64,000 nt of DNA from Streptomyces fulvoviolaceus (GCF_000718165.1 NZ_JOEY01000040.1:1-64000); one strand, 5' to 3'; positions 16,185 to 25,414 are shown, counted from the stretch's first letter. Program-made: numbers and translations. Notes: generated from the letters alone by a model not told the origin.

Positions 16185-16655
16185 ATGCAGATCGCGCTCC
16201 GAGAGGTCCACGACAGTGATCTGCCGGTCTTCTTCCGGCAGATGAACGATCCCGAGTCCCTGCGTATGGCCGCGTTCACCCCGAAAGACCCGGCAGACCG
16301 GGACACGTTCGACGCCCACTGGAAACGCGTCCGGGCCTCGGACGCCGTACACCGCACGATCCTGGTGGACGGGGACGTGGTGGGCAGCGCGGCGGTCTAC
16401 GGCGAGCCGGGCGAGCGCGAGGTGACGTACTGGATCGACCGCGCGTACTGGGGGCGGGGCATCGCGACGACCGCGCTGCGGCTCCTGATCGCGGAGGTTC
16501 CGGAACGCCCGTTGTACGCGCGTGCGGCGGCGGACAACGCCGGTTCGCGGCGCGTCCTGGAGAAGTGCGGTTTCCGGGTGACCGCCCGGGCCAGCGGGTA
16601 CGCGAACGCCCGCGGCGAGGAGATCGACGAGGTCGTCCTGACCCTGGACGCATGA
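16185..16655 (+). CDS. GNAT family N-acetyltransferase
   Basis: A 156-residue acetyltransferase of the ribosomal-protein/RimJ-like GNAT subgroup. YWIDRAYWGRGIATTALRLL around residues 86-105 is the acetyl-CoA loop, and ADNAGSRRVLEKCGF around 118-132 is the conserved late segment. It starts three bases after the IclR gene and is probably cotranscribed with it. No substrate can be named. Confidence 0.88.
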   Translation: MQIALREVHDSDLPVFFRQMNDPESLRMAAFTPKDPADRDTFDAHWKRVRASDAVHRTILVDGDVVGSAAVYGEPGEREVTYWIDRAYWGRGIATTALRLLIAEVPERPLYARAAADNAGSRRVLEKCGFRVTARASGYANARGEEIDEVVLTLDA

Positions 16656-16720
16656 ACGTACGATGAGAAAACCGGGCGCATGGGAACGATTCGCTTCCCC
16701 CTGATCGTCTTCCAAGCGGG

Positions 16721-18175
16721 ATGAACAAGACGATCAGGCGCGCATCGGTCTTCGCGCTGCTCCTGGTGTTCGCTCTGCTGGTGCGGGCGACCTGGGTGCA
16801 GTTCTACGACGGCCAGGCACTCGCGGACGACAACGACAACCGACGGAACGCGATCGAGACGTACTCCTCGCCACTCGGGAACATCATCGTGGCCGGAGAC
16901 GCGATCACCGGTTCCGCACGCACGAAGGACAGCGACCTCAAGTACAAACGCACGTACACGAACGGCGAGCTGTACGCCGCGGTGACGGGCTACGCCTCGC
17001 AGGCCTACGCGCCGACCCAGCTGGAGGGCATCTACGCCGACCTGCTGAACGGCACGGACAGCCGGCTGACGAACGTCATGGACACCGTCACCAACCAGCG
17101 GGCCGAACCGGGCAACGTGGTGACCACGATCGACCCGGCCGTGCAGAAGGCGGCGTACAACGCGCTCGGCGACACGAAGGGCGCGGCCGTCGCGATCGAC
17201 CCGACGACCGGCAAGATCCTGGCGGTCGTGTCGACCCCGTCGTACGACCCCTCCTCGCTCACCGACGCCAACACCGCCGGGACGGCCTGGAAGAAGCTGA
17301 CCAAGGACTCGGACAAGCCGCTGACCAACCGCGCGCTGCGCCAGCCGGTCGCACCGGGCTCGACGTTCAAGCTGGTCGTGGCGGCAGCCGCGCTGGAGGA
17401 CGGCCTGTACTCGTCGGTGGACGAGAAGACCGACAGTCCGGATCCGTACACACTGCCGGGCACGACGACCGTGCTGAAGAACGAGAACTCGTCCGCGCCC
17501 TGCGAGAACGCCACGATCCGCACCGCGCTGCAGTACTCCTGCAACAACGTCTTCGCGAAGATGGCCTCGGATCTCGGGCAGGACAAGCTCAGGGCGATGG
17601 CCGAGAAGTTCGGCTTCAACAACAAGACGCAGGACGTGCCCGTGCGGGCCTACGAGAGCGTCTACCCCTCCGACATGGACAAGTCGTCGACCGCCCTGAC
17701 CGGCATCGGCCAGTTCGACGTCACGGCCACCCCGCTCCAGATGGCCATGGTGTCCGCGGCCATAGCCAACGGCGGCAAGCTGGTCTCGCCGCACATGGTG
17801 TCGACGATCACCGACAGCGGTGGTGACGTCCTCAAGAACTACGACGACGAGGCGGACACCACGGAGATCGTCAGCTCCTCCACCGCCGAGCAACTGCAGT
17901 CGGCGATGCAGACGGTCGTCGAGGAGGGCACCGGCACGAATGCTCGAATCGACGGTGTGACAGTGGGCGGCAAGACAGGTACCGCCCAGCACGGCGAGAA
18001 CAACAGCGAGACGCCGTACGCCTGGTTCACGTCGTACGGCAAGTCGGACTCGACCGGCAAGGAGGTCGCCGTCGCGGTCCTCGTCGAGCAGTCGGACGCG
18101 GCCCGGTCGGAGGTCAGCGGCAACGGGCTGGCGGCGCCGGTCGCGAAGGCCATGATGCAGGCCGCGCTGAAGTGA
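16721..18175 (+). CDS. Penicillin-binding transpeptidase (PbpA-like)
   Basis: A 484-residue class B penicillin-binding protein that cross-links peptidoglycan outside the membrane. One N-terminal membrane anchor (about 9-25) precedes a short dimerisation/linker region and the transpeptidase domain. The three active-site motifs are present: S-T-F-K with Ser214 and Lys217, S-C-N at 273-275 and K-T-G at 418-420. It lacks PASTA repeats. Streptomyces genomes carry several such proteins; PbpA homologues are often beside ftsW/rodA and pknB genes, but this copy is not. A terminator at 18198-18232 follows. Confidence 0.92.
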   Translation: MNKTIRRASVFALLLVFALLVRATWVQFYDGQALADDNDNRRNAIETYSSPLGNIIVAGDAITGSARTKDSDLKYKRTYTNGELYAAVTGYASQAYAPTQLEGIYADLLNGTDSRLTNVMDTVTNQRAEPGNVVTTIDPAVQKAAYNALGDTKGAAVAIDPTTGKILAVVSTPSYDPSSLTDANTAGTAWKKLTKDSDKPLTNRALRQPVAPGSTFKLVVAAAALEDGLYSSVDEKTDSPDPYTLPGTTTVLKNENSSAPCENATIRTALQYSCNNVFAKMASDLGQDKLRAMAEKFGFNNKTQDVPVRAYESVYPSDMDKSSTALTGIGQFDVTATPLQMAMVSAAIANGGKLVSPHMVSTITDSGGDVLKNYDDEADTTEIVSSSTAEQLQSAMQTVVEEGTGTNARIDGVTVGGKTGTAQHGENNSETPYAWFTSYGKSDSTGKEVAVAVLVEQSDAARSEVSGNGLAAPVAKAMMQAALK

Positions 18176-18197
18176 ACTGAGCCCCGTCCCCACACCG

Positions 18198-18232
18198 AAG
18201 GGCCGTCCTCTCACCCCTGGAGGACGGCCCTT
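18198..18232. terminator. Bidirectional intrinsic terminator
   Basis: AAGGGCCGTCCTC (18198-18210) and GAGGACGGCCCTT (18220-18232) form a perfect 13-bp stem with a 9-base loop. It lies between the convergent penicillin-binding protein and NCS2 permease genes, and A/T flanks on both sides suit termination in both directions. Confidence 0.88.
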
Positions 18233-18252
18233 CACCCGTGCAGGTCAGTGCG

Positions 18253-19710
18253 TCACTTCACGCCGAGGATCTGCTCGATCGGGTTGATCGCGAAGTAGAT
18301 CAGGAACATCACCGAGGTGCCCCACAACAGCCAGTGGATCTCCTTGGCCTTGCCGAGGACCGTCTTGATCACGACGTAGGCGAGGAAGCCCGCGCCGATG
18401 CCGTTGGTGATCGAGTAGGTGAACGGCATGACGGCGATGGTCAGGAACGCCGGGATCGCGATCTCGTACTTGTCCCAGTCGATGTGCTTGACCTGGGTCA
18501 TCATCAGGAAGCCGACGGCGACCAGGGCCGGGGCGGCCGCCTGGAGCGGGACGATGGTGAGCAGCGGGGTCAGGAACAGGGCGAGCGCGAACAGGCCGCC
18601 GGTGATCAGGTTCGAGAAGCCCGTCCGCGAGCCCTCGCCGACGCCCGCCGCCGACTCGATGTAGGAGGTGGCGGAGGAGGACGAGGCCGCGCCGCCCGCG
18701 ACCGCCGCCGCACCGTCGATGAGCAGGACCCGGCCGAGGTTGGGCACCTTGCCCTCCTCGTCCAGCAGGCCGGCCTCGGCGCTGATGCCGACGACCGTGC
18801 CCATGGTGTCGAAGAAGTCGGACAGGATCAGCGTGAAGATCAGCAGGACGACGGTGACGACGCCGACCCCGGCCGCGTCGAAGGCGCCGAACAGGCTGAA
18901 GTGACCGATCAGCCCGAAGTCGGGGGTGTCGACCAGCTTGTCGGGCCACGCGGGCGTGGTCAGGCCCCAGGCCTTGATGTCGGCGATCGAGTTGATGATC
19001 ATCGCGACGATCGTCATGGTCACGATGCTGATCAGGATGGCGCCCTTGACCTTGCGGGCGAGCAGTCCGATGGTCAGCAGCACGCCGAGACAGAAGACGA
19101 GAATCGGCCACCCGGTGAGGGTGCCGGTGGCGCCGAGCTGGACCGGGACCGTGGTGCTCGCGATGTCCGGAATGCGGCTGACGAAGCCGGCGTCGACGAA
19201 GCCGATGAAGGCGATGAACAGGCCGATGCCGACACTGATCGCCTGCTTGAGCGCCTGCGGGATGGCGTGCATGACGGCCTCGCGCAGGCCGGTCACCACC
19301 AGGACGCAGATCAGCAGGCCTTCGAGGACGACCAGGCCCATCGCGTCGTCCCAGCTCATCAGCGGGGCGATCTGGAAGGCGACGACTGCATTCAGTCCGA
19401 GGCCGGCGGCGAGGGCGAGGGGCAGATTGCCGCCGACGCCCATGATGATCGTCATGACCGCTGCCACCAGGGCGGTGGCGGTGGTCAGTTGGACCGCGTC
19501 GAGCTGGTGGCCGAACTTGTCCTTCGCGCTGCCGAGGATGATCGGATTCAGGACAAGGATGTAGGCCATCGTGAAGAAGGTGGCGAAGCCGCCGCGTATC
19601 TCACGGGCGAAGGAGGACCCTCGCTCGGAGATCTTGAAGAACCGGTCGACGCTGTTCGCCCCCGGTGGCGGGGCACTCGCCCGGTCGGCCACCTTCTGGG
19701 TCTCGGACAT
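18253..19710 (-). CDS. NCS2 family purine permease (AzgA-like)
   Basis: A 485-residue membrane transporter of the nucleobase-cation symport-2 family, AzgA-type (adenine/guanine/hypoxanthine:proton symport). TFFTMAYILVLNPIILG in the first helix, GLGLNAVVAFQ in the middle and SDFFDTMGTVVGISAEAG are hallmark blocks; about 12-14 hydrophobic helices are visible. No regulatory RNA was recognised in the 236 bases upstream, so a purine riboswitch is not claimed. Purine specificity is inferred from the subfamily motifs. Confidence 0.92.
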   Translation of the reverse strand: MSETQKVADRASAPPPGANSVDRFFKISERGSSFAREIRGGFATFFTMAYILVLNPIILGSAKDKFGHQLDAVQLTTATALVAAVMTIIMGVGGNLPLALAAGLGLNAVVAFQIAPLMSWDDAMGLVVLEGLLICVLVVTGLREAVMHAIPQALKQAISVGIGLFIAFIGFVDAGFVSRIPDIASTTVPVQLGATGTLTGWPILVFCLGVLLTIGLLARKVKGAILISIVTMTIVAMIINSIADIKAWGLTTPAWPDKLVDTPDFGLIGHFSLFGAFDAAGVGVVTVVLLIFTLILSDFFDTMGTVVGISAEAGLLDEEGKVPNLGRVLLIDGAAAVAGGAASSSSATSYIESAAGVGEGSRTGFSNLITGGLFALALFLTPLLTIVPLQAAAPALVAVGFLMMTQVKHIDWDKYEIAIPAFLTIAVMPFTYSITNGIGAGFLAYVVIKTVLGKAKEIHWLLWGTSVMFLIYFAINPIEQILGVK

Positions 19711-19874
19711 GGTTGTTGCTCCTTGTTGCCTGAATGATCTGTGTGCGGATGCTGGCTGGATTGTTCCCGCGTTGAACGCTCTTCAGGTTTTCTCCGTGTT
19801 ACGGAATCGGGGGTCGGCCCGTCAGACTCCGTTCGATGCCCTGTACGAATCAAGCAGTTGATCACTGCTACGCT

Positions 19875-19926
19875 TCCGGATCTCGTCCGGATCACCTCCG
19901 GATGATCACGTGTCATTCACATGACA
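19875..19926 (+). promoter_or_regulatory. Phased TCCGGAT boxes and inverted repeat before a sigma gene
   Basis: TCCGGAT occurs three times at exact 11-base intervals (19875, 19886, 19897). Directly after, TGTCAT and ATGACA form an inverted repeat (19911-19926) around the spacer TCAC. The block ends 20 bases before the GTG start of the SigE-like gene. Helical phasing suggests cooperative binding by one protein; the factor is unknown. Confidence 0.5.
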
Positions 19927-19946
19927 GGCACAAGGAGGTCTCGCCC

Positions 19947-20513
19947 GTGGGCACAGTCGTCGACGACGCCGCCTCCGTGGAGTTTCACGCCTTCTTCGAG
20001 CGCCACTATGCCGAACTGTCGCGCCTCGCCCACCTGTTGACGGGCGAGTCGGACGCCGCGGACGATCTGGCGGCGGACGCGCTGCTGGCGCTCTGGCACC
20101 GCTGGGACCGGGTGCGCGCGGCCGACCACCCGGCGGCGTACGCCCGCGGGGTCGTCGCCAACCTGGCCCGCACCCGGATCCGCAGCGCGGTCCGCGAACG
20201 GCGGCGTATCGCCCTGTTCTGGTCGCAGCGCGAGGAGAAGACCGAGAACCCGGACGTGGCGGGCGTGGTCGACGTCCAGGAGGCGCTGCGCAGACTGCCG
20301 TTCCGCAAGAGAGCCTGCGTGGTACTGCGGCACGCGTTCGATCTCTCGGAGAAGGACACCGCTCTCGCCCTCGGGGTAACTGTCGGTACGGTTAAGAGCC
20401 AGACCTCGAAGGGAATGGCCGAGCTGCAGCGGCTGCTCGGAACGCAGGAAGCTCCGCTGAAGGTGCACGCCGCGATGGCACGCACCTCCGAAGCCGGAGG
20501 AAGGAACCGATGA
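19947..20513 (+). CDS. SigE-like ECF RNA polymerase sigma factor
   Basis: A 188-residue group 4 sigma factor of the actinobacterial SigE-family type. Region 2 (about 15-85) includes FHAFFERHYAELSRLAHLLT and DDLAADALLALWHRW, and region 4 (about 118-168) includes LPFRKRACVVLRH and ALGVTVGTVKSQTSKGM. The start is GTG 19947 because AAGGAGG stands at the right distance; a more distal ATG in frame would include the phased promoter boxes. Its stop overlaps the start of a membrane-protein gene (ATGA), a usual arrangement for a sigma and its modulator. Confidence 0.9.
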   Translation: MGTVVDDAASVEFHAFFERHYAELSRLAHLLTGESDAADDLAADALLALWHRWDRVRAADHPAAYARGVVANLARTRIRSAVRERRRIALFWSQREEKTENPDVAGVVDVQEALRRLPFRKRACVVLRHAFDLSEKDTALALGVTVGTVKSQTSKGMAELQRLLGTQEAPLKVHAAMARTSEAGGRNR

Positions 20514-21367
20514 CCATGCCGCGGGACGTGCACGACGAGCTGCGCACCCGGCTGCACGAGGCGGCCGGGGAGCACGAGCCCGACCGCGCGCGCATCCTGG
20601 CCCGCGTCGAGCGCGGCATGATCGAGCAGACCCGCGCCGATCACCGGGCGACCCGTCCGCCGGTGTTCGGCTGGGTGCGGGTGGTGAGCGCCACCGCCGC
20701 GGTCGCCTGTGTGCTGGGCGTCGGCGGTTACGCGGTGGCGTCCGCCGTGAAGGACGAGAACCCGGCGCAGGGGACGGTCGCGTCCACGGGGACGCCCACT
20801 CCGTCGCCGGACGCGACGAGCCGCGCGCCCGTCCCGCCGGTGGATCCGACGCCGAGCAGCACTCCGCAGGAGACCCGCGAGTCCAGCAAGTCCCCCTCGC
20901 CGACGGCAAGTTCCTCCGCCCAGCCGCCCGCCGCCAAGGGCAACGAGGACGGCCCCCTGTGGTCGGACGGCTCGGTCGACCCGCACAGCAACGACTTCTG
21001 GGCGCAGAGCAACCTGACCTTCAAGACGTCCGAACAACTCACCGCGCTCACCGTCCAGTTGAAGATCGCGCAGACCGGCGGCATCACCAGCGCCGGCGCC
21101 TGGCGCTCGCTGCCCGAGGACGACTTCACGCTGACGGTCGGCGAGCAGGACGGCTTCCTCGTCTACACCTGGGTGCTCAAGGAGGGCCGTACGGTCCCGA
21201 AGGGCGAGTGGGTGTTCGCGGGCCAGTACAACCATGAGCGCGGCGGCCGGGACGCGAAGGACGACGCCTACCTCGCGTCGGCCACGGCCGGGTCCGAACA
21301 GCTCGCCGTGAAGGGCGACTTCGCGGCCCAGGACGACAACGAGGCGACGGACGAAGGGGATTCGTAA
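20510..21367 (+). CDS. Single-span membrane protein, probable sigma-factor partner
   Basis: A 285-residue protein coupled to the sigma gene by a 4-base overlap. Residues 1-60 are charged and helical (HDELRTRLHEAAGEHEPDRA), about 63-85 form one membrane helix (VVSATAAVACVLGVGGYAVA), then a Pro/Ser/Thr-rich stalk (about 95-145) leads to an extracytoplasmic domain of about 120 residues with no known match. There is no zinc-finger anti-sigma motif. By position and topology it resembles an anti-sigma or signal-sensing partner (inference). A PL3 lyase gene follows 77 bases later and could be a target. Confidence 0.75.
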   Translation: MTMPRDVHDELRTRLHEAAGEHEPDRARILARVERGMIEQTRADHRATRPPVFGWVRVVSATAAVACVLGVGGYAVASAVKDENPAQGTVASTGTPTPSPDATSRAPVPPVDPTPSSTPQETRESSKSPSPTASSSAQPPAAKGNEDGPLWSDGSVDPHSNDFWAQSNLTFKTSEQLTALTVQLKIAQTGGITSAGAWRSLPEDDFTLTVGEQDGFLVYTWVLKEGRTVPKGEWVFAGQYNHERGGRDAKDDAYLASATAGSEQLAVKGDFAAQDDNEATDEGDS

Positions 21368-21444
21368 AGAATCTCGTCAGGCTCGGCAACCCTTTCCTCA
21401 CGAGTGGCGACCAGGAAGCGCAAGGTTCCTCTCCCACGCAAGGA

Positions 21445-22281
21445 ATGGGCATGACTGCACCAGCTGAACAGCTCGTCCGCCACCGCCGCCGGCCCTCGAA
21501 GCGCCGGGCGGTGATCGCCGGAGTCTCGGCCCTCGGCATCACGGGTGCAGCCATCGTCACGTCGACGATGCTCTCCTCCGCGGGCGCGGCCGCCTCCTGG
21601 CCGACTGCGAACGGCAGCAAGGCCGTGTCGTCGACGATCAAGGTGTCCGGCACCTACGACGGCAAGCTCACGAAGTTCTACGGCTCCGGCGACCTCGGCG
21701 GCGACAGCCAGGACGAGGGCCAGGACCCGATCTTCGAGCTCGCCGACGGCGCGACCCTCAAGAACGTGATCATCGGCACCCCGGCCGCGGACGGCGTCCA
21801 CTGCACGGGCAGCTGCACCCTGCAGAACGTGTGGTGGCTCGACGTCGGCGAGGACGCCGCGAGCTTCAAGGGCAAGTCCTCCTCGGCCGTGTACACGGTC
21901 TACGGCGGCGGCGCGAAGAACGCCTCGGACAAGGTCCTGCAGTTCAACGGCGCCGGAAGGCTCGTCGTCACCAAGTTCCAGGTCGAGAACTTCGGCAAGC
22001 TGGTGCGCAGTTGCGGCAACTGCAAGACGCAGTACAAGCGCACGATCATCATCAACGACGTGGACATCACCGCGCCCGGCAAGTCGATCGTCGGCGTCAA
22101 CTCCAACTACGGCGACACGGCCGCGCTGCGCAAGATCCGCATCCACGGCGACAGCAGCAAGAAGATCAAGACGTGCACCCGCTTCAAGGGCAACAACACG
22201 GGCGCGGAGCCGACGGAGATCGGCACCGGGGCCGACGGAACCTCGTGCAACTTCTCGTCCTCTGACATCTCGTACGAGTGA
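21445..22281 (+). CDS. Secreted pectate lyase, family PL3
   Basis: A 278-residue calcium-dependent pectate lyase that cleaves polygalacturonan by beta-elimination outside the cell. A long signal peptide (about 1-49, positively charged start, cleavage near SAGAAA) precedes a single PL3 beta-helix domain. FELADGATLKNVIIGTPAA, DGVHCTGSCTLQNVWWLDVG and EDAASFKG are the family's characteristic run, with the acidic residues expected to bind calcium, and KTQYKRTII lies in the region of the catalytic arginine. The codons MGM offer two possible ATG starts. It opens the pectin region. Confidence 0.92.
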   Translation: MGMTAPAEQLVRHRRRPSKRRAVIAGVSALGITGAAIVTSTMLSSAGAAASWPTANGSKAVSSTIKVSGTYDGKLTKFYGSGDLGGDSQDEGQDPIFELADGATLKNVIIGTPAADGVHCTGSCTLQNVWWLDVGEDAASFKGKSSSAVYTVYGGGAKNASDKVLQFNGAGRLVVTKFQVENFGKLVRSCGNCKTQYKRTIIINDVDITAPGKSIVGVNSNYGDTAALRKIRIHGDSSKKIKTCTRFKGNNTGAEPTEIGTGADGTSCNFSSSDISYE

Positions 22282-22312
22282 GTGAACCTTCAAGCATGAC
22301 GGAGCCATCCCC

Positions 22313-23995
22313 TTGAGCACGCACAAGAGACACCTCACGCGCCGACGGGTGCTCGGGGCCTCCGCGATCGGCGTCGCCGCCACCGGCGCCGCCGTCGCGG
22401 GCGGCACCGGCCTCCTCACGTCCGCGTCCGCCGCGACCTTCGGATACAAGGACGACGGCACGAACTACGTCATCGACACCGGGGCCTCACTCGTCTTCAA
22501 GGTCTCCAAGTCGACCGGCGACATCACGTCCCTCGCCTACAAGGGCAAGGAGTACGAGGGCTACGGCGGCAAGCACTCGCACGTCGAATCGGGTCTCGGC
22601 GCCTCGACGGTCACGATCAAGCAGTCGGGCTCGACGGTCCTCGTGAAGGTCGTACACGGCGCGATCACCCAGTGGTACGCGGCCCGCAGCGGCCAGAACA
22701 ACGTCTACGTCTGGACGAACAAGGCGGACGCCTCCTTCACGGCGACCCGCTACATCGTCCGCCTCAAGCCCGGGATCTTCCCGAACGAGGGATCGGACAC
22801 CTGGATCGAGGCCTCCGACTCGGTGATCGAGGCCGGGGACGTGTGGAAGCGGTCGGACGGCACGACCCACTCGAAGCACTACTCGGGCAAGCGGGTCATC
22901 GACTACGACCACGTCGGCTTCACGACCGGCTCGGTGGGTCTGTGGGTCGTCCGCTCCAACCACGAGAAGGCCTCCGGCGGCCCGTTCTACCGCTCGCTGC
23001 TGCGCCACTCGAACGAGGGCGGCGCCGCGCTGTACGAGATCCTGCACTACAACCAGGCCCAGACGGAGGCGCAACGCTTCGGCCTCCAGGGCCCGTACGT
23101 GCTCGCCTTCACCGACGGCGGTACGCCCTCGTCCTCCCTCTTCCACGCCAACCTCGACACCTCCTGGGTGGACGGGCTCGGCATCACCGGCTGGGTCGGC
23201 GCGGCCGGCCGCGGCAAGGTGGCGGGCGTCGGCCTGAAGGGCATGGACGCCAAGTACGCGTACACGGTGGGCTTCGCCAACGCGGACGCGCAGTACTGGG
23301 CGAAGGCCGCGGCCGGCACGGGTGCGTTCTCCTGCAAGGGGATGCTGCCGGGGACGTACACGCTGACCGTCTTCAAGGGCGAACTCGCCGTGCACACCGC
23401 CTCGGTGAAGGTGACGGCGGGGAGTACGACGTCCCTGCACAGCCTCACCATCACGGGCGACCCGTCCACTGCTTCGACCCTCTGGCGGCTCGGCGACTGG
23501 GACGGCACGCCCGGCGGCTTCAAGAACGCCCAGCTGATGACGTACGCGCATCCCTCCGACGCCCGCGCGACGAAGTGGACCGGCAACGTCACCATCGGCA
23601 GCGGCAGCGAGGCCGCCTCCTTCCCGGCGTACGTCTGGAAGGACGTCAACGACGGCGTCCTCGTCTACTTCAAGCTGACCGCGGCGCAGGCGGCTGCCGC
23701 GCACACGCTGCGGGTCGGAGTCACGGACGCGTTCCTCAACGGCCGTCCGCGGGTATCCATCAATGACTGGGTTTCGGCCATCCCCTCGGCTCCCACCCAG
23801 CCCAACACCCGCTCTCTCACCACGGGTTCGTACCGGGGGAACAACCACACGTTCACTTTCAACGTCCCTTCCAGTGCATGGAAGACGGACACCTCGCAGT
23901 ACAACATCCTGAAGCTCAACATCGTCAGTGGTTCGACCGGCTCGGCCTACCTCAGCCCGGGCACGTCGTTCGACTGCATCGATCTGCTGGCCTGA
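22313..23995 (+). CDS. Secreted rhamnogalacturonan lyase, family PL4
   Basis: A 560-residue lyase expected to cut the rhamnogalacturonan-I backbone. It has a twin-arginine signal (TRRRVLGASAIG, about 8-45), a catalytic super-sandwich domain, then a small beta domain (MLPGTYTLTVFKGELAVHTA) and a C-terminal CBM-like jelly roll (WRLGDWDGTPGGFKNAQL...), the usual three-domain PL4 order. It starts at TTG 22313 with a GGAG site. The gene follows the PL3 lyase by 31 bases and is probably cotranscribed. A strong terminator lies 50 bases downstream. Confidence 0.9.
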   Translation: MSTHKRHLTRRRVLGASAIGVAATGAAVAGGTGLLTSASAATFGYKDDGTNYVIDTGASLVFKVSKSTGDITSLAYKGKEYEGYGGKHSHVESGLGASTVTIKQSGSTVLVKVVHGAITQWYAARSGQNNVYVWTNKADASFTATRYIVRLKPGIFPNEGSDTWIEASDSVIEAGDVWKRSDGTTHSKHYSGKRVIDYDHVGFTTGSVGLWVVRSNHEKASGGPFYRSLLRHSNEGGAALYEILHYNQAQTEAQRFGLQGPYVLAFTDGGTPSSSLFHANLDTSWVDGLGITGWVGAAGRGKVAGVGLKGMDAKYAYTVGFANADAQYWAKAAAGTGAFSCKGMLPGTYTLTVFKGELAVHTASVKVTAGSTTSLHSLTITGDPSTASTLWRLGDWDGTPGGFKNAQLMTYAHPSDARATKWTGNVTIGSGSEAASFPAYVWKDVNDGVLVYFKLTAAQAAAAHTLRVGVTDAFLNGRPRVSINDWVSAIPSAPTQPNTRSLTTGSYRGNNHTFTFNVPSSAWKTDTSQYNILKLNIVSGSTGSAYLSPGTSFDCIDLLA

Positions 23996-24044
23996 GCCCC
24001 CCTCAGCCAGCGGCGCCGGTCAGAGCCCCCCTCGGCCGGCACAC

Positions 24045-24078
24045 GAACGCCCCGTCGGTGACGACCGACGGGGCGTTC
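24045..24078. terminator. Intrinsic terminator
   Basis: GAACGCCCCGTCGGT (24045-24059) pairs perfectly with ACCGACGGGGCGTTC (24064-24078) around a 4-base loop: a 15-bp stem. It separates the convergent PL4 and PL9 genes and is adjacent to an R1 repeat. Confidence 0.9.
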
Positions 24079-24086
24079 GCTTACCA

Positions 24087-24115
24087 GGGGCGCGGGGAAC
24101 TGCGCGACCAGCCAC
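24087..24115 (-). repeat. Interspersed repeat R1, short form, copy C
   Basis: The same 29-base core as at 9981-10009 with no mismatch seen. It lies 28 bases downstream of the stop of the minus-strand PL9 gene. Confidence 0.85.
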
Positions 24116-24142
24116 AGCCGGCCGGCAGCCCGCAAACCACAG

Positions 24143-25297
24143 TCAGTTCATGGTGGAACCGATAGTCGTAGAACCGGTGGTCAAGAACGTCGTCGACGGC
24201 AACGCCCCGCCCGACTGCCGAGAGGCATACGCCGTGGCGGCGTCCGTGGACTTGAAGGAGGGCGCGGAAACACCACTGTCCCAGTTGTTCGCCGCCGACA
24301 CCGTCGACGAACCCAGCTTCGACAGCCCGCCCTTGTTGCTCACCGCCAGGTTCCGCGCCAGCCGAGCCTTGCCCGTGGCGAAGTAGAACCCCGCCTCCGC
24401 GTTGGCGTAGGCCGTGTTGCGGTTGAGGACGATCGCGCCCGGGTTGGAGTTCTCGGTGAACCCGTTCAGCGTGTTGTCCCACGCCGCGTTGTTGTTGACG
24501 ACATGCGCGACCGTGACACCCCCGCCGCCCAGCTTGAACCCGTTGCCGTTGCCCTCGAAGGCCGAATCGCTCCAGCGGTTCTTGCCGTTGCCGAAGGCCC
24601 AGGTGTGCTCGATGGTGACCGGCGAGGAGAACTGCCAGAGGTCGAGGCCGTCGTCGGAGTTGTTGTACAGGCGGGCACCCGTGATCTTGTTGCCGGTGCC
24701 GGAGCCGAACTTCACCGCGATGCCGTCGGCGTTCTGGCCGTGCCCGGCGGGGTCGTAGTTGCCGTAACTGTCCAGGTTCTGCACGAGGTTGTTCGTCGTG
24801 CCGTCGCCGCGCAGCGTGAACCCGGAGTCGCCGTTGTTCGCGGTGACGAGGTTCTTGAAGATGCCGCCGACCGAGGACGTGACGACGAATCCCTGGGCCG
24901 GGGAGCTCTGGAAAGTGATGTTCTGAACGGTCCAGTAATCACCGTAGATCCCGGCCAGCCAGGAGCCGGCGGCAAGCTTGGACCCGTCGATCTTCACCTT
25001 CTCGCTGCCGTACGCCTGCAGCGTGATCCGCGCCGAACTGGTGCCGTTCGCCGTGGACTTGAGGGTGGCGGCCGGGGTGTAGGTGCCGGCGCGGACCTGG
25101 ATCGTGGTGCCGGCGGTGGCGTTCTTGACGGCCGACTCGAGCTGGGCGGTGGTGGACACGGTGACGGTCGTCGAGGCTGCCTGGGCGCCGCCGTTCGACA
25201 GGCCGAGGTAGACGCCGCCCGCCCCCGCGGCGACGGCGACGGCCGCGGCGATGGAGAGGGTGCGGGTCCGGCGGTGGCGTCCGGTGCTGAGCAGCAC
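24143..25297 (-). CDS. Secreted pectate lyase, family PL9 (first copy)
   Basis: A 384-residue right-handed parallel beta-helix lyase acting on pectate. The signal peptide is about 1-41. Asn189-Asp190, Asp214-Asp215 and Asp218 have the same spacing as the calcium ligands of Pel9A, and Lys254 sits 64 residues after Asp190, matching the catalytic lysine position of that enzyme. Surrounding blocks are HGQNADGIAVKFGSG and NNSDDGLDLW. It is divergent from the tandem GH43 gene across a promoter region holding a CGAAA-TTTCG box. A second PL9 gene lies at 28650-29762. Confidence 0.92.
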   Translation of the reverse strand: MLLSTGRHRRTRTLSIAAAVAVAAGAGGVYLGLSNGGAQAASTTVTVSTTAQLESAVKNATAGTTIQVRAGTYTPAATLKSTANGTSSARITLQAYGSEKVKIDGSKLAAGSWLAGIYGDYWTVQNITFQSSPAQGFVVTSSVGGIFKNLVTANNGDSGFTLRGDGTTNNLVQNLDSYGNYDPAGHGQNADGIAVKFGSGTGNKITGARLYNNSDDGLDLWQFSSPVTIEHTWAFGNGKNRWSDSAFEGNGNGFKLGGGGVTVAHVVNNNAAWDNTLNGFTENSNPGAIVLNRNTAYANAEAGFYFATGKARLARNLAVSNKGGLSKLGSSTVSAANNWDSGVSAPSFKSTDAATAYASRQSGGALPSTTFLTTGSTTIGSTMN

Positions 25298-25414
25298 GGA
25301 GCTTCCTTTCCTAGGCGATGGGGACGAAGCGGGCCGGAGGGGCCGCCCCGGCCCGCTTCTGACATCTGGTCGCCGCCATGGTCAGAAAAGGTTGCCGTGC
25401 CACGAGAGAACAAC

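Noticed and set aside
18238..19737. Plus-strand open frame of 499 codons
   Set aside because: Exact shadow of the NCS2 permease; extremely Asp/Gly/Arg-rich with no membrane pattern.
19711..19874. Purine riboswitch before the NCS2 permease
   Set aside because: No purine-aptamer junction or paired loops could be recognised on the minus strand.
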